64,000 nucleotides of DNA from Cercis canadensis (lineage: Eukaryota > Streptophyta > Magnoliopsida > Fabales > Fabaceae), in assembly GCA_003255065.1 (NCBI GenBank), contig QAOA01006130.1:279296-343295 (forward strand), in the 5' to 3' direction. Position numbers and translations under genes: made by a program. The notes beneath the pieces are model-generated. The model did not search any database and had not been told where the DNA came from. It saw nothing but the letters and a program-made list of their open reading frames with translations. This document shows positions 1 through 13,106 of the stretch, in pieces (position 1 is the first letter of the stretch; each line of letters begins with the position of its first letter).

Positions 1-1588
1 CAGTAGATGTTTGGCAGAGAGGGCACCCAGTATTACAGTAGCTATCCTCTTTTGTAAATTCACACCCACCGGCATGGCATCCTGAAGAAGACGCCGCAGA
101 AAAATGTTTAACTAGCTTGGAATTTTAAGTTTCCAAACTTTGGCCCACATCCTTTTCTCGGCTTGGTCCCCTTCCCATGTTGTTGTGTAGACTTTTAAAA
201 GCAGCCCAGTACCCAAGCTGTACTTGAAAATTTGGAGAGTTGGTTGAGTGCCACGCCACACAGTCATTTTTATTCACAGGTTTCAGTTTCAGAATGCATT
301 CCACGTCATCCTTAGCTAAGAGTCCGCGAATAGTATCCTCAATCCATTGCCAAGTATTCTGATCTATTAGTTGTTATATTCTAAAGACATATTGATGTTT
401 AGTGAACTGAATTCTTGAAGCATTAACTTCTTAACTAAAAGCTGCAAACTTTTGCGACATTCAGGCAACAAGGTGCGTAATGCTTGTGACTTCTTTTGTG
501 GAATTGACCGGGGTCATTAGTGGTGAAAAGTAATGAGAGAGTGGTTCACCTAATTTCAATTATCATATTCCTTTTCCTACAAAATGGGACACCCGTTTTT
601 TTTTGTCTAGAGACCAATATTTTTCATGTCTTAGAATTAGTCTGAAAAATAAAATTTGTCAACTTGTGATTAAGTGCTGCTTGTTACCGGAGGGACATTG
701 ATAAGTTGCCTTAATCATAGATTATACATGGTTTAGTACAATGTGAATGAATATTGAAATCGACATTTGATATACAGAATCTGGTTAAATTATACCTTTT
801 AGGCTTTTACAGTATTTAGTTCTTTCCATAGTCCTGTTTTTGCTTTGTATATTAAAGAATTTCATGATTTTCTGTCAAACATAGCACCATATAAATTGTA
901 CTTATGGCTTCATATGATTTTGCTCAGGAATATTGTTTAAATATGAAAAGAGTAAACTTGTATCCAATAAAATCAGTATTACTGAATGAGAAGGTTGGGG
1001 TTGGTCCCTTAGCGGCCCAATACTCCTATCAACTGAGAGGCCTAATGTTTCCTCAAGTTATTCTACTTCCAGCAATCATTGTTTGCCTGTTACCAAACTG
1101 TTTACTATCTGCTTGCAGACTCTATTACTTATCATATGTGTTATGATAAACCTTATTTGATATCTAATCAAACTACGCTATCAAGAGCAATATATATATA
1201 TGGTTCTGGTCTCGCTGTTCTATTGCATTTGCAGGAATGGCTGTCTAAAATGTGACGTAGCCATTGTATCTTATCAAATACTAAGATGGAATCATGTGAC
1301 CTTGCGATCTTGCTTGAGTTTAATGACCTGTCCAGTTATCTTACCATTAATTTATGGAGCCTTAAATTCAGCACAACAACAAACCTAAATGCATCTTGCG
1401 TTCACCTTAGAAATAATTTATGCTTGGAATTAGTTGAATCAATAATGCTTAGCTTCAAGCTCTTTGTCAATTCGATCAGAACTGGACTTGGACTTGCAAT
1501 TTTTGTCTTTTATCTTTCCAATGTCTTTTAAGACTTTATCTAATATGGAAACAATGAACCATGCTTTGCAGCTTCAAGGACCACAAGG
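1..1588. other. Non-coding upstream stretch
   Basis: AT-rich sequence with only short unconvincing reading frames. A polypyrimidine tract and a cag acceptor end at 1571, 17 bases before the ATG at 1589. Part of this stretch is therefore probably a 5' UTR intron, with an untranslated first exon further upstream, of the gene that begins at 1589. No coding exon or RNA gene was recognised. Confidence 0.5.
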
Positions 1589-3179
1589 ATGGTGAATGCA
1601 TTAACCAGGACTCGGCTTCAGGATGGATATGTCTCGTACCCATGGGAGCGGAGGATGCAGGAGTTGCTATCAGTTCCTAATTCTAGCAACTTTCTTTCAA
1701 TATTACTCCTTCCTAAAGCTTCAGATAGAGTAGGTTCTCGCTACAATGATCTGGAGGACACCCTAGCAAGGGCAAATGCATGGCTTCATGCAGCTCAAGC
1801 TTCAGGGGTCCCTATTGTTTTTATGAACATACAAACTGAGTCCCTGCTTACCAAGGTAAATTCCCTATTCACGAATCAGGATATGGTGCATATGGTAACT
1901 TTCTATGCCCTTTTCTTTTATGCTATTTGGTATCACAATGTAATGGCTTTACTCTTTTTAAATTTTCCTTTCTTTCTCATGGGTCTTGTGGTAGGCTGGT
2001 AGCCCTCTCTTTTTAAGCTTGTAAAAATTTTGAAGTAAGAGTGGGTAACAAGTCATCACTAAACTTGTGGAAATTCCTAAAATATGAGACCCTATTCCAC
2101 TGTTACAATGATCTCTTAGAAGTTTTAATAATCTTAAGTTCCCACTTATAGAGGTCCAGAAAAGACTAATGTTGGAGTGTCATTGTGAGTATTTAGGATT
2201 TCATAATTGACTTATGATATATTAGAAGTGGAGGAGGCATTAAAACTTGAACTATCTTCATTTTGAGAGGATTGTATTCTGTTCTTGACTGGTTTTAGTT
2301 GTATCATGTGCCAACCAGAGTTCCTCTTTTGTTTGGGTGACAGATATCAGGAGAGACAGCTTCTTCCACTGTGAATGCAGGGTCATTATCAGACTTGTCT
2401 AACCTTGCAAATGCTAGTCTCTACGGATTTGAGGATTACCATGGGGTAGACATAGGCGTTGTTCGAGCAGTTCGCCTATGGTATGCTCCAATTGGAGGAG
2501 AGTTCTCAATTGAGATAAAACTAAAAGAAAGTGATGAAAAGCTCGGGTTTGCGATTAGTCGCACTGAAGAGGTATATTTCTTTTGATCTTGCATGCATTT
2601 CCTTGCTAAATGAATGGATTATATTGGTTGAAGTTTTTTGCTTATAATTTCCTCTGTAATCAACAGGGATTTATTTTCATCTCATCAGTTATTGATGGTC
2701 AAGAAAATGTAGCTGCTACACGGTCAGGGTTGAGCAATCTTTATAAAGTAGCCACAGAAACTTCTCGTTTGTTGGTAGTTTCAAGAGTTTCAAACCAAAA
2801 GGTTCTTCCATGGATGGTTTCTTCTACAGGAGCCATTCGGTGCTATGATACTGTTTCTTTAAGCCAGAAGCTATCCTTGCATAGACACACCAAAGTTCCA
2901 ATTCTCATGCACGTCTTCCTTTGGGACCGAGCATTAGCTTCTTCAAGTGGAGGGAGCACTAGATTTAGGGGTCTCTCACCATCTGTTCTGCCATTGCCAC
3001 CTGAGGTTCAATTGGCACGTCAACCAAATGAAAATCAAATACAACCATTATTCCCCCCTGAATCTTCTGATCCAAGTCAAGTAATCAGTGATGTATCAGA
3101 GCCCAGGCTTGAGAGAGACACAGCTGGGGAACTCTCATTCAGATTCCATGACTTTTCTCTCTCCAGTAACTGGGTATGA
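1589..3179 (+). CDS. Conserved plant protein of unknown function, PDZ-like region
   Basis: Three exons join in frame: 1589-1855, 2344-2571 and 2667-3179, with canonical GT-AG introns, giving 335 residues. The protein starts MVNALTRTRLQDGYVSYPWE and ends FSLSSNWV before TGA. The middle part (about residues 115-210) contains EFSIEIKLKESDEKLGFAI followed by EEGFIFISSVIDG across the second splice. This has the strand pattern of a PDZ-like fold, but no carboxylate-binding loop is certain. The last third is Pro/Ser-rich. There is no signal peptide or membrane segment, so it is probably soluble. The ATG at 1589 lies 17 bases after a likely acceptor, and the sequence flows into strongly conserved-looking protein, which supports this start. 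I recognise the style of a land-plant conserved protein but cannot name it. Gene structure is well supported; function is unknown. Confidence 0.75.
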
Positions 3180-3627
3180 TTGTTTCTCATCACTTCTTCC
3201 TTTGTGTTTCTTTTGCCCCTTGCTATGCTATTGTACATATATAATATACGTTGCTTCAGACTTAAACGAAGGACTCCCAAGCCGTTTTTGGGTTGAGAAG
3301 GGGGGGAGAGGAGTTTTTGGTTTTTTCTTGATTAGCTTGTCCATGAAAAAGCAGAATGAACAGTATATAATTACTTACTTCAAGTATAAAAATATGTCAC
3401 AGATTTTGAACTTGTTTCATCTGGATGTCCGGTGCATTTATATTAATGTACAACTAGTTTACAAATTGCAGATTTCATGCTTCTAGTCCGTGAACATACT
3501 TGATGATAGAGCGTGGTAAACGATCAATTAGAATATAACATTGAAATGCAAGAGCAGAAAGATGACTCATTTCCTGCACAATAGGAATGACCTTTATTCC
3601 TTTATTTTGCGGTTGGAAGAGCCTCTT

Positions 3628-3740
3628 ACCTTGTCTCTTCACTAAATGTACTTGCGGTTGAGATCAGCAACAGTAGCAAAAAGATAACACAATAACCTTT
3701 AGGATGATTAATACCTTGTCTGTTCACTAAATGTACTTGC
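3628..3740 (+). repeat. Short direct repeat, 28 bp x2
   Basis: A 28-bp sequence at 3628-3655 recurs at 3713-3740 with a single C/G difference, 85 bp apart. It lies in the intergenic region between the PDZ-like gene and the histone gene. The rest of 3180-4246 is AT-rich and shows no coding exon. Confidence 0.7.
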
Positions 3741-4246
3741 CAGCGCAGCTCCCTATTTTCCTTGTCTCCCATTCTTTATCTCAATCAACACCAATAAATT
3801 TGCCTCCTTCTATTTGTTAATTTAACATTTCTCACATTTTTTATTGTATGATCAGGCCATAAATTGAAAATGAGAGAGAAAAGAACAATATAAAGCGATT
3901 TTTTGAAATAACTAATTGAAATTCACTAACTTGATGCCTTACCTTAAGTTTTTACATGATGAATAAAAGAAATCAATAATGTATGTATCATGCTTTATTT
4001 TGCTTAGAAAATGTAGCCGAATTGGTTCTTTTATTTTTTCCTTCTCTTTTTTCATAATTTACTTCGGGTCAAGTACCATGGTTTTGTTTGGAAATCCGGG
4101 GGTAAAAACTTTGGGCCAGTAGTCGATCACACATGAGAGCCCAACAGACTACTTAGTAGCCCAATCCCGGTCCAAAATGTTGCTTGGGTAAAGTAGTGAA
4201 AAAAAAAGGAGTTAATACGCCAACCCTATTGGTCCTTGAGTAGTGG

Positions 4247-4917
<671 letters not shown>

Positions 4918-5401
4918 GGTTAATGTAATTTAGAATTTAATATAACCTTCCTACGCTTTTACTTGTAATGCATTCCTCTCTTATCCCAGCTTTGAATTAG
5001 AATAGCATATTTTTTCTTGCGTAAATTGTATTGAGTTTAATGTTACAGTTCAAAGTTTCAACTATTTTGCTCATCTCTTATGATTATGATTTGTCTGGGC
5101 CTAATTTTCAATTAGGTCGCAGAATTATCTCAGCGTGTGATTCAGTTTGAAAGGGGAATAATGTTGTGGTAAAATCCTAGAAGATGAAAATATCAATTAA
5201 AATCTTAACATTTCTTTGCTTGAATTGGGCTTACTTGCCCGTTGCCCAAATTATTGTCATTGCAGCCCAATCCCGTTATGCTTTGCAATCCACGCCCATC
5301 TCAGGGGACCATCGAAACGGCATGTAAGAAGTAAAGGTATTGTGTATTTGCGATCTTACACTTTCCGTTTCTTCAAGATCTGTGTGAGAGAGCTCGGGCA
5401 A
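4918..5401. other. Intergenic stretch after H3
   Basis: Presumed H3 3' UTR and the spacer before the WD40-type gene. AT-rich. Several AATATAA/TTGTAATG-like stretches after 4930 could serve polyadenylation, but none is decisive. No other gene is seen. Confidence 0.4.
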
Positions 5402-7529
5402 ATGGACAGATACCTCGCCCCTCTCAAACATTCGAAAGAAAGCGTTAATCCTTCTCGTAGGTAAATTGCTTTTTCCTTTTTCGTATTTTCTTTAGTCCCC
5501 GGGGAAATTTAATGTTGTTTTGATTCAAAAGGTGCCGCTGGAAAAGGAGCTCTATTGAACCAAATGGTAGATTTGAGCCTACTTATGGACATGAAATGTC
5601 TGGCTTGCTAATTCATTCTTATTCTCAGGTACGTCATATTTTGATAAGGTTTTCAGCATGTTAATCTATTATGGCCCGAAAGTTTATTTGTGGTACTGTT
5701 CATTTTGTGAAGGTTGGAGCTTTTCCTCATTTGTATCATGTCAATGGAGTGCCTTGCCAATCTCATGTGCGTATTATCAATACATGAATTTACGTTTTAG
5801 TATTCTCTACAATATGGTTACATGTACTTATTCTATTATTTTAATTTAATGAATGTCTTGGACTTCCGTATGTACAGATGCATCGGCTTGCTAGTGAGGC
5901 AAATATGAGTCCCCAGATGCCATCCCAGATGCCATTTAGAAAGTTAGTATCTTCCCTAATTTATGTATCTGATGAAATACATAGCAATTTTTGTTGTTGT
6001 TATGATTATCATTATTTTGGTGATTACTTGGTTGTGGGGAAGTGTCTCCATATTTAGGTTTGTTGGGCGTTATCTGAGTTATTCCTTTCTACTTCTAAAT
6101 TAATTAAAATGTTTGTTCATGGTGGTTGAAATATCTAGAAAGGAGTAAACTGGAGATGTTTGATTATGTTGACTTGTTAGATATTATAGTTTGGAAAGCT
6201 TTACTGTATGTGCATTTGTCTAAGTGTGATCTCCATTGCAGGAGTGTGATTTAGAGAGTCTCATTTTCTTCGTTTGTGTGTATGTTTACCCATGTGTTTT
6301 GGAATAGTGGTTGGTAGTTAGTCTAATGACAGGTGAATATCTTAAACTATTTATACATTGAGAAAGCTGATCCATTGTCAAAAAATAACTTTATACCGGG
6401 TAACAAGTTGTCTGCTTACCTAATTTTTTATATTTTTAGTTGAGAAAACGTAGCAAAAGAATAAAGTTAGTCACATTGCATGAAATGATGGACAGGAAAT
6501 ATTGATTTCACTCTTTTGTCTCTCTTTCACCATCTATGTTCTGTCTATATTTCATTGCATTAATGATTTCTCATCAGATCGTGATTAGAGGATTTCTAAG
6601 CAGCTTATGTTTGCTTTTGAACAGGCAAGGTATCTCTGCAGTAGATTTTGACAACAAGGTAAATGCTGATTAAATGGTTATAGGTTCTATGTCATACCAC
6701 TTTGGTATATGTCGACCAGGGAATGGACTCATGTGATGCTTGTAAAAGGTTTCAGCTCTTAAAATATAGTTCTGAATGTAAACAAGTGAACAGGAGTCCA
6801 GAGGAGGAGATCTATATATAGATATCACTGAGTTTCTGATGTTTAAAGAGAAGAAGCGAAATCTGAAAAAGCTAGCATCTGAACAAATTTTGATTAGCAC
6901 GAGAGAAGAAAAATTTAACTAGCATGTTTATTGTAATCATCCATTAAGATTTGGGCTGTCTCAGTAATCTTAAAGGTTTAACCATTCTTTCATGGAACAA
7001 CGTAATGGGCTTATTTGGCATTAGAAAGTGTAGATACTAGGTTCATCAAATACTTAACTAGGTTCTCGTTTTATTATCTATGAATTCCTTCTTTACCAAA
7101 AAAATACTTAACTAGATTAGTTTCTTGGGTTACTCTGTATGTGATCGTAAACTCACATGTTTTAGGACCTTCACATACACTGTTCATCATTTTTTTTATA
7201 TAAACCAAAGATACAATTTTGATTATGTGTCTGGCATTTCCATTCACAACGTTGCATTTTATGTCAGCGTGTTCCTTGTTTATTGTGAGCACAACTCAAT
7301 TGATTTTATTTAGCGGTTTTTGGTCATTTTGTATTGATTTTCTTTTCCGCGCTTTCCTATTGTATTCATCGTATTTTTGAACTGTACTCCAGGGAATATA
7401 CTTGGTATCTGTTACAAAATCGGATTGCTTAACAGTGCATGATTTTGAAGGTTTTTATTGCCAGATACATGAATTAGCATGTAAGTTTAAGTTCGGCAGT
7501 TTGTTTTATGTTTTTTCGGTACTTACATT

Positions 7530-7706
7530 TTTTTTGTTACCCACCGGTGTCCGGGCTTCGCCCGACTAATCCGGTTTCGAGCCGGGAAGGACCACAAGGG
7601 CGGTAAAGCTCTCCCAACAGACGCAGCTGCATTCCCAAGGGCTCGAACCCGAGACCCTTGGTTAAGCTAGAACAGCCCCTTACCAGCTGATCTACACGCT
7701 TGTTGG
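7530..7706 (-). mobile_element. tRNA-derived SINE, family 1 copy 1
   Basis: A 177-bp element inserted in minus orientation within an intron of the WD40-type gene. It is flanked by a perfect 18-bp target-site duplication, tttttcggtacttacatt, at 7512-7529 and 7707-7724. On the minus strand its head carries a polymerase III A box, TAGATCAGCTGG (7683-7694), and a B box, GGGTTCGAGCCC (7639-7650), followed by a non-tRNA body and a short A-rich tail (t-rich on the plus strand). A related copy lies at 32080-32255. SINEs are moved by LINE reverse transcriptase and code for no protein. Confidence 0.88.
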
Positions 7707-9100
7707 TTTTTCGGTACTTACATTGACGCTATTGCTCTTAGAAATTCCATGAAAGAAATGCAACAGTGCATATATCCCCTCCAACAAAATTTTGCACTTT
7801 TCATCGAACTATTGATTTTCTAGATCATCAGCATACCATTGTTTTAGAACCTGTGTTCTTGCATCTGATTAAATTATGTCAAAACTGTCTTCTATATCTT
7901 AAATGAAGGCCTGTCTATTCTATGGTGACTTTGTTTGGATCATGAAGTAATTATGAAGAGGAATATGAGATACGCATGTAAGCTCTTGGCTTAGAACTTC
8001 TGTATTTTTTCAAGCAACAGTTTTACTATTTGAAAGGCATTAGCATGACTGTATCTGAGGAAAGGTTTGAGAGGCGTATATCACTTTACATCATGGGACG
8101 TGATATTAAAATGAAGGAGCGATCTTTTAATTTAGAGTCTTAACTAACTAATTTTAATTGTAGTATGTTTGCCTGTTATGCAGTCACTCGGAAACCATTT
8201 TTTTTTTATATGGCTAACCGCTCCAATGTTTTTCTTCCTATCTGGTTGTGGTGACTACCATAAATAATCTCTCTTATTGGAATTTGATGTTTTTATATTT
8301 GATTCCTTAAATAATTAATTGCAGAATGACATGAAATACAAAAACCCAATTCTCTTTAGAGTTTCTTTGTCGCCAAGGGACCTGTTTTTCAGTTAGCCTT
8401 TATGGTTCTTCTCTTCTGAATTATTTCATCATGCATATGATGCCCATTAGCTTGACGATGGAAGTTTTAATTAGTGATTGTTTTTATTTTATATATTTTC
8501 TTCTTTTCCAATTCTTCGCATGATGTTTCTTCTCTTGTAATCATTCCATTCAGTGATATAATTTGCTAAGTTGGATTTCATCATTTTCTTTTGGTGAGCT
8601 CGTTTTCTTTTTGTTTTTTGAAAAAATATCTACTAAGGTTCTAATTTGGGGACTTGAATTATGTATTGGCTACTAAGTTTTTCATTACCTTGATAATTAG
8701 AATTGCTTTTCATGGGAAAGACGTTAAACCAAGTTATGATTTTTTACTTGGCTTCCTTGATTTTCATGGAAGGCTTGGAAGAAGATGCTACACCTATCAC
8801 TAAATCGTCAACTTGATGCTATGAGATGGAATACTATTAAGGAGGATGAGGTTTCAACTTAATTAGATTCTTACTCTGGATTTTTTCATTCAAATTTACA
8901 GACTGAAAACAATTTATTCTAATTCATATTACCAAATATATATTGTGAAACGCTTTCTGCAAATATAGACTGATAACTAATTTATTTTAAATAGCTTTGC
9001 TGTAATCCACTTAATATTTTACTTCCTCCGCTGTTTATATATCATTCGTTGCCTTTTCAGGTTTTCTGTACCTCTGTAAAAAGGAATGAAGTTAATATAT

Positions 9101-9306
9101 ATTTTTTTTTTTTTGGTAATTTTTTAAAATGGTGGGATGAGTGTCTCACCACTCCGAGGCTGGGATCTGACACGGCAATGGCCTCTTCCCAAGGGACTTT
9201 TTTGCACACGCGGATGATCGAACGCTGGACCTTTGATGAGTATCCAGCTAACATTCGCCCAACGTGCGAGCCTAGTCAGATACCGCTAGGCTAGAACCCA
9301 TTGGGT
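9101..9306 (-). mobile_element. tRNA-derived SINE, family 2, inserted in an exon
   Basis: A 206-bp element in minus orientation with a perfect 15-bp target-site duplication, atgaagttaatatat, at 9086-9100 and 9307-9321. On the minus strand the head has an A box TAGCCTAGCGGTA (9281-9293) and a B-box-like GTTCGATCA near 9214-9223. It ends in a poly(A) tail, seen as t-run at 9102-9114. The sequence is unrelated to the SINE at 7530. It splits the WD40-type exon 9061-9356; removing the element and one duplication restores an open frame that ends at a gtaagt donor at 9357. Confidence 0.88.
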
Positions 9307-9548
9307 ATGAAGTTAATATATTTGATGTTGGTTATGTCTCTTCTGAACCAGTTGATGTAAGTCTCTCTTGTCTATTTTTACACTTTCCTGTTTCTTCGAT
9401 GTTCACATTATTTTGTCAAGTTTTTCTTTCAGATATTGTTTCTACTCTCACTACAAAAAACCAATTCAGTTTATCAATTTTCTATGGCATTGTTGATGAG
9501 TGCCCTCCTGTGATTAATTATACATTAATTAATAAGCTTAGTTACATG

Positions 9549-10622
9549 TAGTCCTTTTATTTTGTGAAAATAAGGGATTTAATTAAATTGAAGGATTTAA
9601 TTCTCTTATTTACAAAATATTGACAATTTTAGTCTTTCTGGATTTTTTTTTTGAATATTTTTTGTGATCTGGTCTTTTTGTTAATCTAGTCTAATAGACG
9701 GAATTTGTTGACATGAGAAAATATTTTTTTATTGTTAACCACTCCTAATATTTTTTTAAGATTATCATCAACCAAAAAAATCAACTTAAGATAATTAACT
9801 CTAATATTGTTTAATTCATTAAAAAAAAATCCATCTCCTTCTCTTACCCCCCTGTCTCCTCCAGGATCGGCACTTCCATTATCCTTCACAAACAGACCCA
9901 TCCAAAATCCAGCAGAGCCGCCACTACCGGAGCTCCACCAGCATTAGCTATTGAAGACCAACGCGTAAAGAGACATTGATCCAGAAGCAGCCGATCAAAC
10001 CCATCAAACCCCAGCCATTTGAGTCAAGTTCAATGAATCTTCGACTGAACCCATCAATGCCCAGCCACCTGAAAGCTCGATCTGTGTCCAGCAATCGACG
10101 TCCATTTTAACGCCGCTGCAGAGCATCTGAGCGTGAGCGATCTTGACAGATAAGGGGTATTTCTTTGGTCTCAGTGATGGTGCAATTGTTGTACAGTGAC
10201 TCAAGATCCTTCCATTTCCAGGTAATATAATTAGAGACGGATAGAGAGAGGGGGAATGAACAGTGAATAGGAGAAGAGAGAAAGGGGCGGTCAGGGTTTT
10301 GTTTAGGTGAATTGGGGCTTTTGATTTCTTTTTTCTGTCTCTTGCAATTGGTTTCTCGGGCTTCCATCCCTATGAATAGAAGTGGTATCATTTGGGTTTA
10401 AATTTTTTCTGTCTGAACCATGACCGGTGGTTTCTAGATCTGTACTGGAGTTAGAGTGGGGGAGGAAATGGAAATGAGTTGTTGTTTTTTTTTTTTAATC
10501 GCTTAATTGGAATTTTAAATTATAGTTAATATGCTGGTAAATGAGTGATTAATATTGAATTAAATCGTTTAGTTTTAAAATGAAAAGATTAAATTATTTA
10601 TTTTCACAAAATGGAAGGATCA
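9549..10622. mobile_element. Candidate non-autonomous DNA transposon with terminal inverted repeats
   Basis: The ends at 9549-9579 and 10592-10622 are imperfect inverted repeats sharing the exact 15-mer attttgtgaaaataa (in inverted orientation at the right end). The interior, about 1 kb, includes a more GC-rich stretch (9830-10150) unlike its surroundings, which could be captured gene sequence, but no conserved protein is recognised. It lies in an intron of the WD40-type gene. No clear target-site duplication was found, so the boundaries are approximate. Confidence 0.4.
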
Positions 10623-13000
10623 GAATTACAATTCAACCTAACATATTTTCATATAAACACACTGGTTCACGGGCATTAGAAACTAATACATGTTCGCATA
10701 GGAACTGACACGTATATATTATCTTGGTCGAGCTAATTGCACGAGTTCCATTTGATTACAGCATTACATAGTATTCTAATCATTTTGATTTTGAGGGATA
10801 TGCTATTCTTAGGAATAGTCAATTTTATTTTCAGATTTCAGCACTCTCGGTTTATTTCTTCTTTTATAAATGTGCTGTAATCTGGTCATGTACTTTAACA
10901 GCATCCTAAAATTTGGTCCTTACGGATTTTTTTCCTTGAACTATATAATACAGGTGTTAAGAACAAGACAAGCGTTCACGGTTAATGGAGCCAGCATATA
11001 CAAAGGTCTCGCTGATATTGCCTTCATGTCAAATGACTCGAGGTCGGTAAGTGTGCACTACATTAGGGGAACATATTTTGTTGACAGTTTGGCATTATGA
11101 ATTTCTGATACAAATCCTCTTAAATATGCTTTTCTCTACATTTTTTTATGGCCATTATGCTTCAATTTATGTGAAATTGTATGATTATTAATTTCTGGCA
11201 TATTTTCCTTCATGTCATCCACCTGTAATGTCATTGCAGTTAGCATCACTGCTTGAGAAGATCAACTCTTTGAAGGTATGGCTATTATTCTTCCTGCTTA
11301 TTTGTGTTTCATATCTTATTATGAAATTCGAACTTGGATAACGATGAGTACTGGTCCCAAGAACTTAAATTCCTATTGGATTTTTTTTTCATAAGTACAT
11401 TATTTTTCTATGGTTTATATTTGAATTTTTTTTTTAAAAAAAAATTTCTAATCCCCTCTCCGCCGGGGTGCATTCAGAGTACTGACAATTGCCTCATGAA
11501 TAGATTGCAACCTCTCTCTAAGGGGGAAGGGGTGATACAAGGGCTGCTGCAGTAGAAATGCATGAAGTTCACACTTGATCTAGAGTTATATTTAGGTTAC
11601 TGCCTTAAACTCTTGAATCTATAATATTATTTTGGAATCTTTTAGATGTATTCCAGTTTTCTTGTATCCTTATCCTATACATTATTTTGACACTGTCATA
11701 ATAGCAACTGCATTTAAAATGATGTAGATTTTCTAAACTCAATAAGCAAGTATATCAGGTAGTTGTGGTCTTAGATTCTATTGATTAATTGTATATTTGT
11801 GGCAAGGCTCTTGGTGGGCTGTGAATGTCTCATTATCATGTGTTTTTCCAGTAAAAGGATTCCATATTTCCTTCTATTAGTGTTGAAAAATGCAAACATT
11901 AGTGTTGAAATGCACCAAATGGCAACTGTACTTATAGTTTATGCTGAAAGATTGTTATTGTTATGTAGGCACAGACGGATATTGTTCCAAAGGAGATTCA
12001 CTCTATTGATCTTACTCCATCTTTCCCGTATCAATTGGCATTTATGTGCTTAAAATAATTTCAAATGTATTTTCTTTTCCCTCTTCTCCATCTGCAAGAC
12101 AGCATTTTGAAATTATGTGCTTTTTCCTTGATTCTTTACCGTGTTTTCTGAGTGCCTGATTCCTCTTTATTAGTAAATTGATAGTAAAGAGAATTTCCAT
12201 GAATTCCATCCCCTAAAAATGTCTATCTTTTTAACTTGGAACTGAAATCAATGACTTATATTACTCATCATATCACTGATGTTGTATTGCTTTTGAGCTG
12301 CCCACAGTTTCTCGTATTACCTGAACTGCAATGCAAAATAATGCATGTTTAGCCATTCAGCAATGGCATTTGAGGTTGATGTTTGTTGTACACTAAATTT
12401 TGTTGTCTTTCAGCTGGAACATCAATTTGGTTATTTCTGGCTTTAATTATTTCCTGTACAGGCAGTTTGGATATTTATAATTTTCAAGTTACATATTCAT
12501 TGCCCTCCCCTAGCTTGGTTGTAAGTTAATTACATTTGAGATTTCTTCGTTAACATTTGTGAAAAGGCTTTGTAAACTGTTCCTGATTGTTATTCCTAGT
12601 TAGAAATGATTCCAATACTTCAGTGGATCTGTTATACTTAAGGAAACCCACATGGTTATCAACATCTTCAGTAAGAAAATGTTATGGAGTTTCGGTATTG
12701 GACTTATTTTCTTCTACTTTACTTTTCCACTTGCATGGCAAATGAAACTTTTGTCAATATTTCCACACCGGTTGTAATAGGAGGAGGACCTTGTTCAGGT
12801 TTAGATTTTCATCCCAGCACCAGCTGCCATATGGAGTATAGGTAAGGGGCTAACAAAGTGATAGACGTAAATATTAACCTTCAGAGTCAGTATTGCGTAT
12901 ATCTGTTTATCTACTAATCTATATATATTCAGACAGCATGATTCGACCCACATGTATGCATATATGTTAGTTTATCTAAACGCAAACATTTGATACTTGG

Positions 13001-13106
13001 TTGACAGCATGATTAGATCTTTATCTGAGGGAGTTACACAGGTTCGTTCAGAAAATTAAATCCTTTTGCTTTAAGATAACCTTATTTGACAGCATGATTA
13101 GATCTT
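13001..13106 (+). repeat. 21-bp exact direct repeat
   Basis: A 21-bp sequence at 13001-13021 is repeated exactly at 13086-13106; a shorter match to its core (gacagcatgatt) is near 12931. The first copy overlaps the last recognisable exon-like piece of the WD40-type relic, so this marks a local duplication at its decayed 3' end. Confidence 0.7.

Larger units (their letters stand above)
5402..13043 (+). pseudogene. WD40-repeat-type protein gene, interrupted and decaying
   Basis: Exon-like blocks with good splice sites and continuous frame: 5402-5460, 5532-5628, 5713-5766, 5878-5942, 6625-6658, 7393-7480, 8773-8850, 9061-9356 (broken by a SINE), 10954-11046, 11240-11275 and 11969-12058. Peptides include MDRYLAPLKHSKESVNPSR, GIYLVSVTKSDCLTVHDFE, NRQLDAMRWNTIKEDE and NEVNI/FDVGYVSSEPVD, which have the spacing and wording of WD40 beta-propeller blades. 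The block at 11969 ends in TAA just after FPYQLAF. More exon-like pieces follow: 12462-12520 (frame shifted inside), 12600-12670 (LLYLRKPTWL), around 12799-12841 (LDFHPSTSCHMEYR) and 13011-13043 (RSLSEGVTQ before a gt). The exon 7480 to 8773 junction also does not keep phase, so an exon may be lost or unseen. The intact family member would be a plant WD40 scaffold protein; the exact orthologue is not identified. Alternatively it could be an expressed gene with unusual splicing. Confidence 0.6.
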
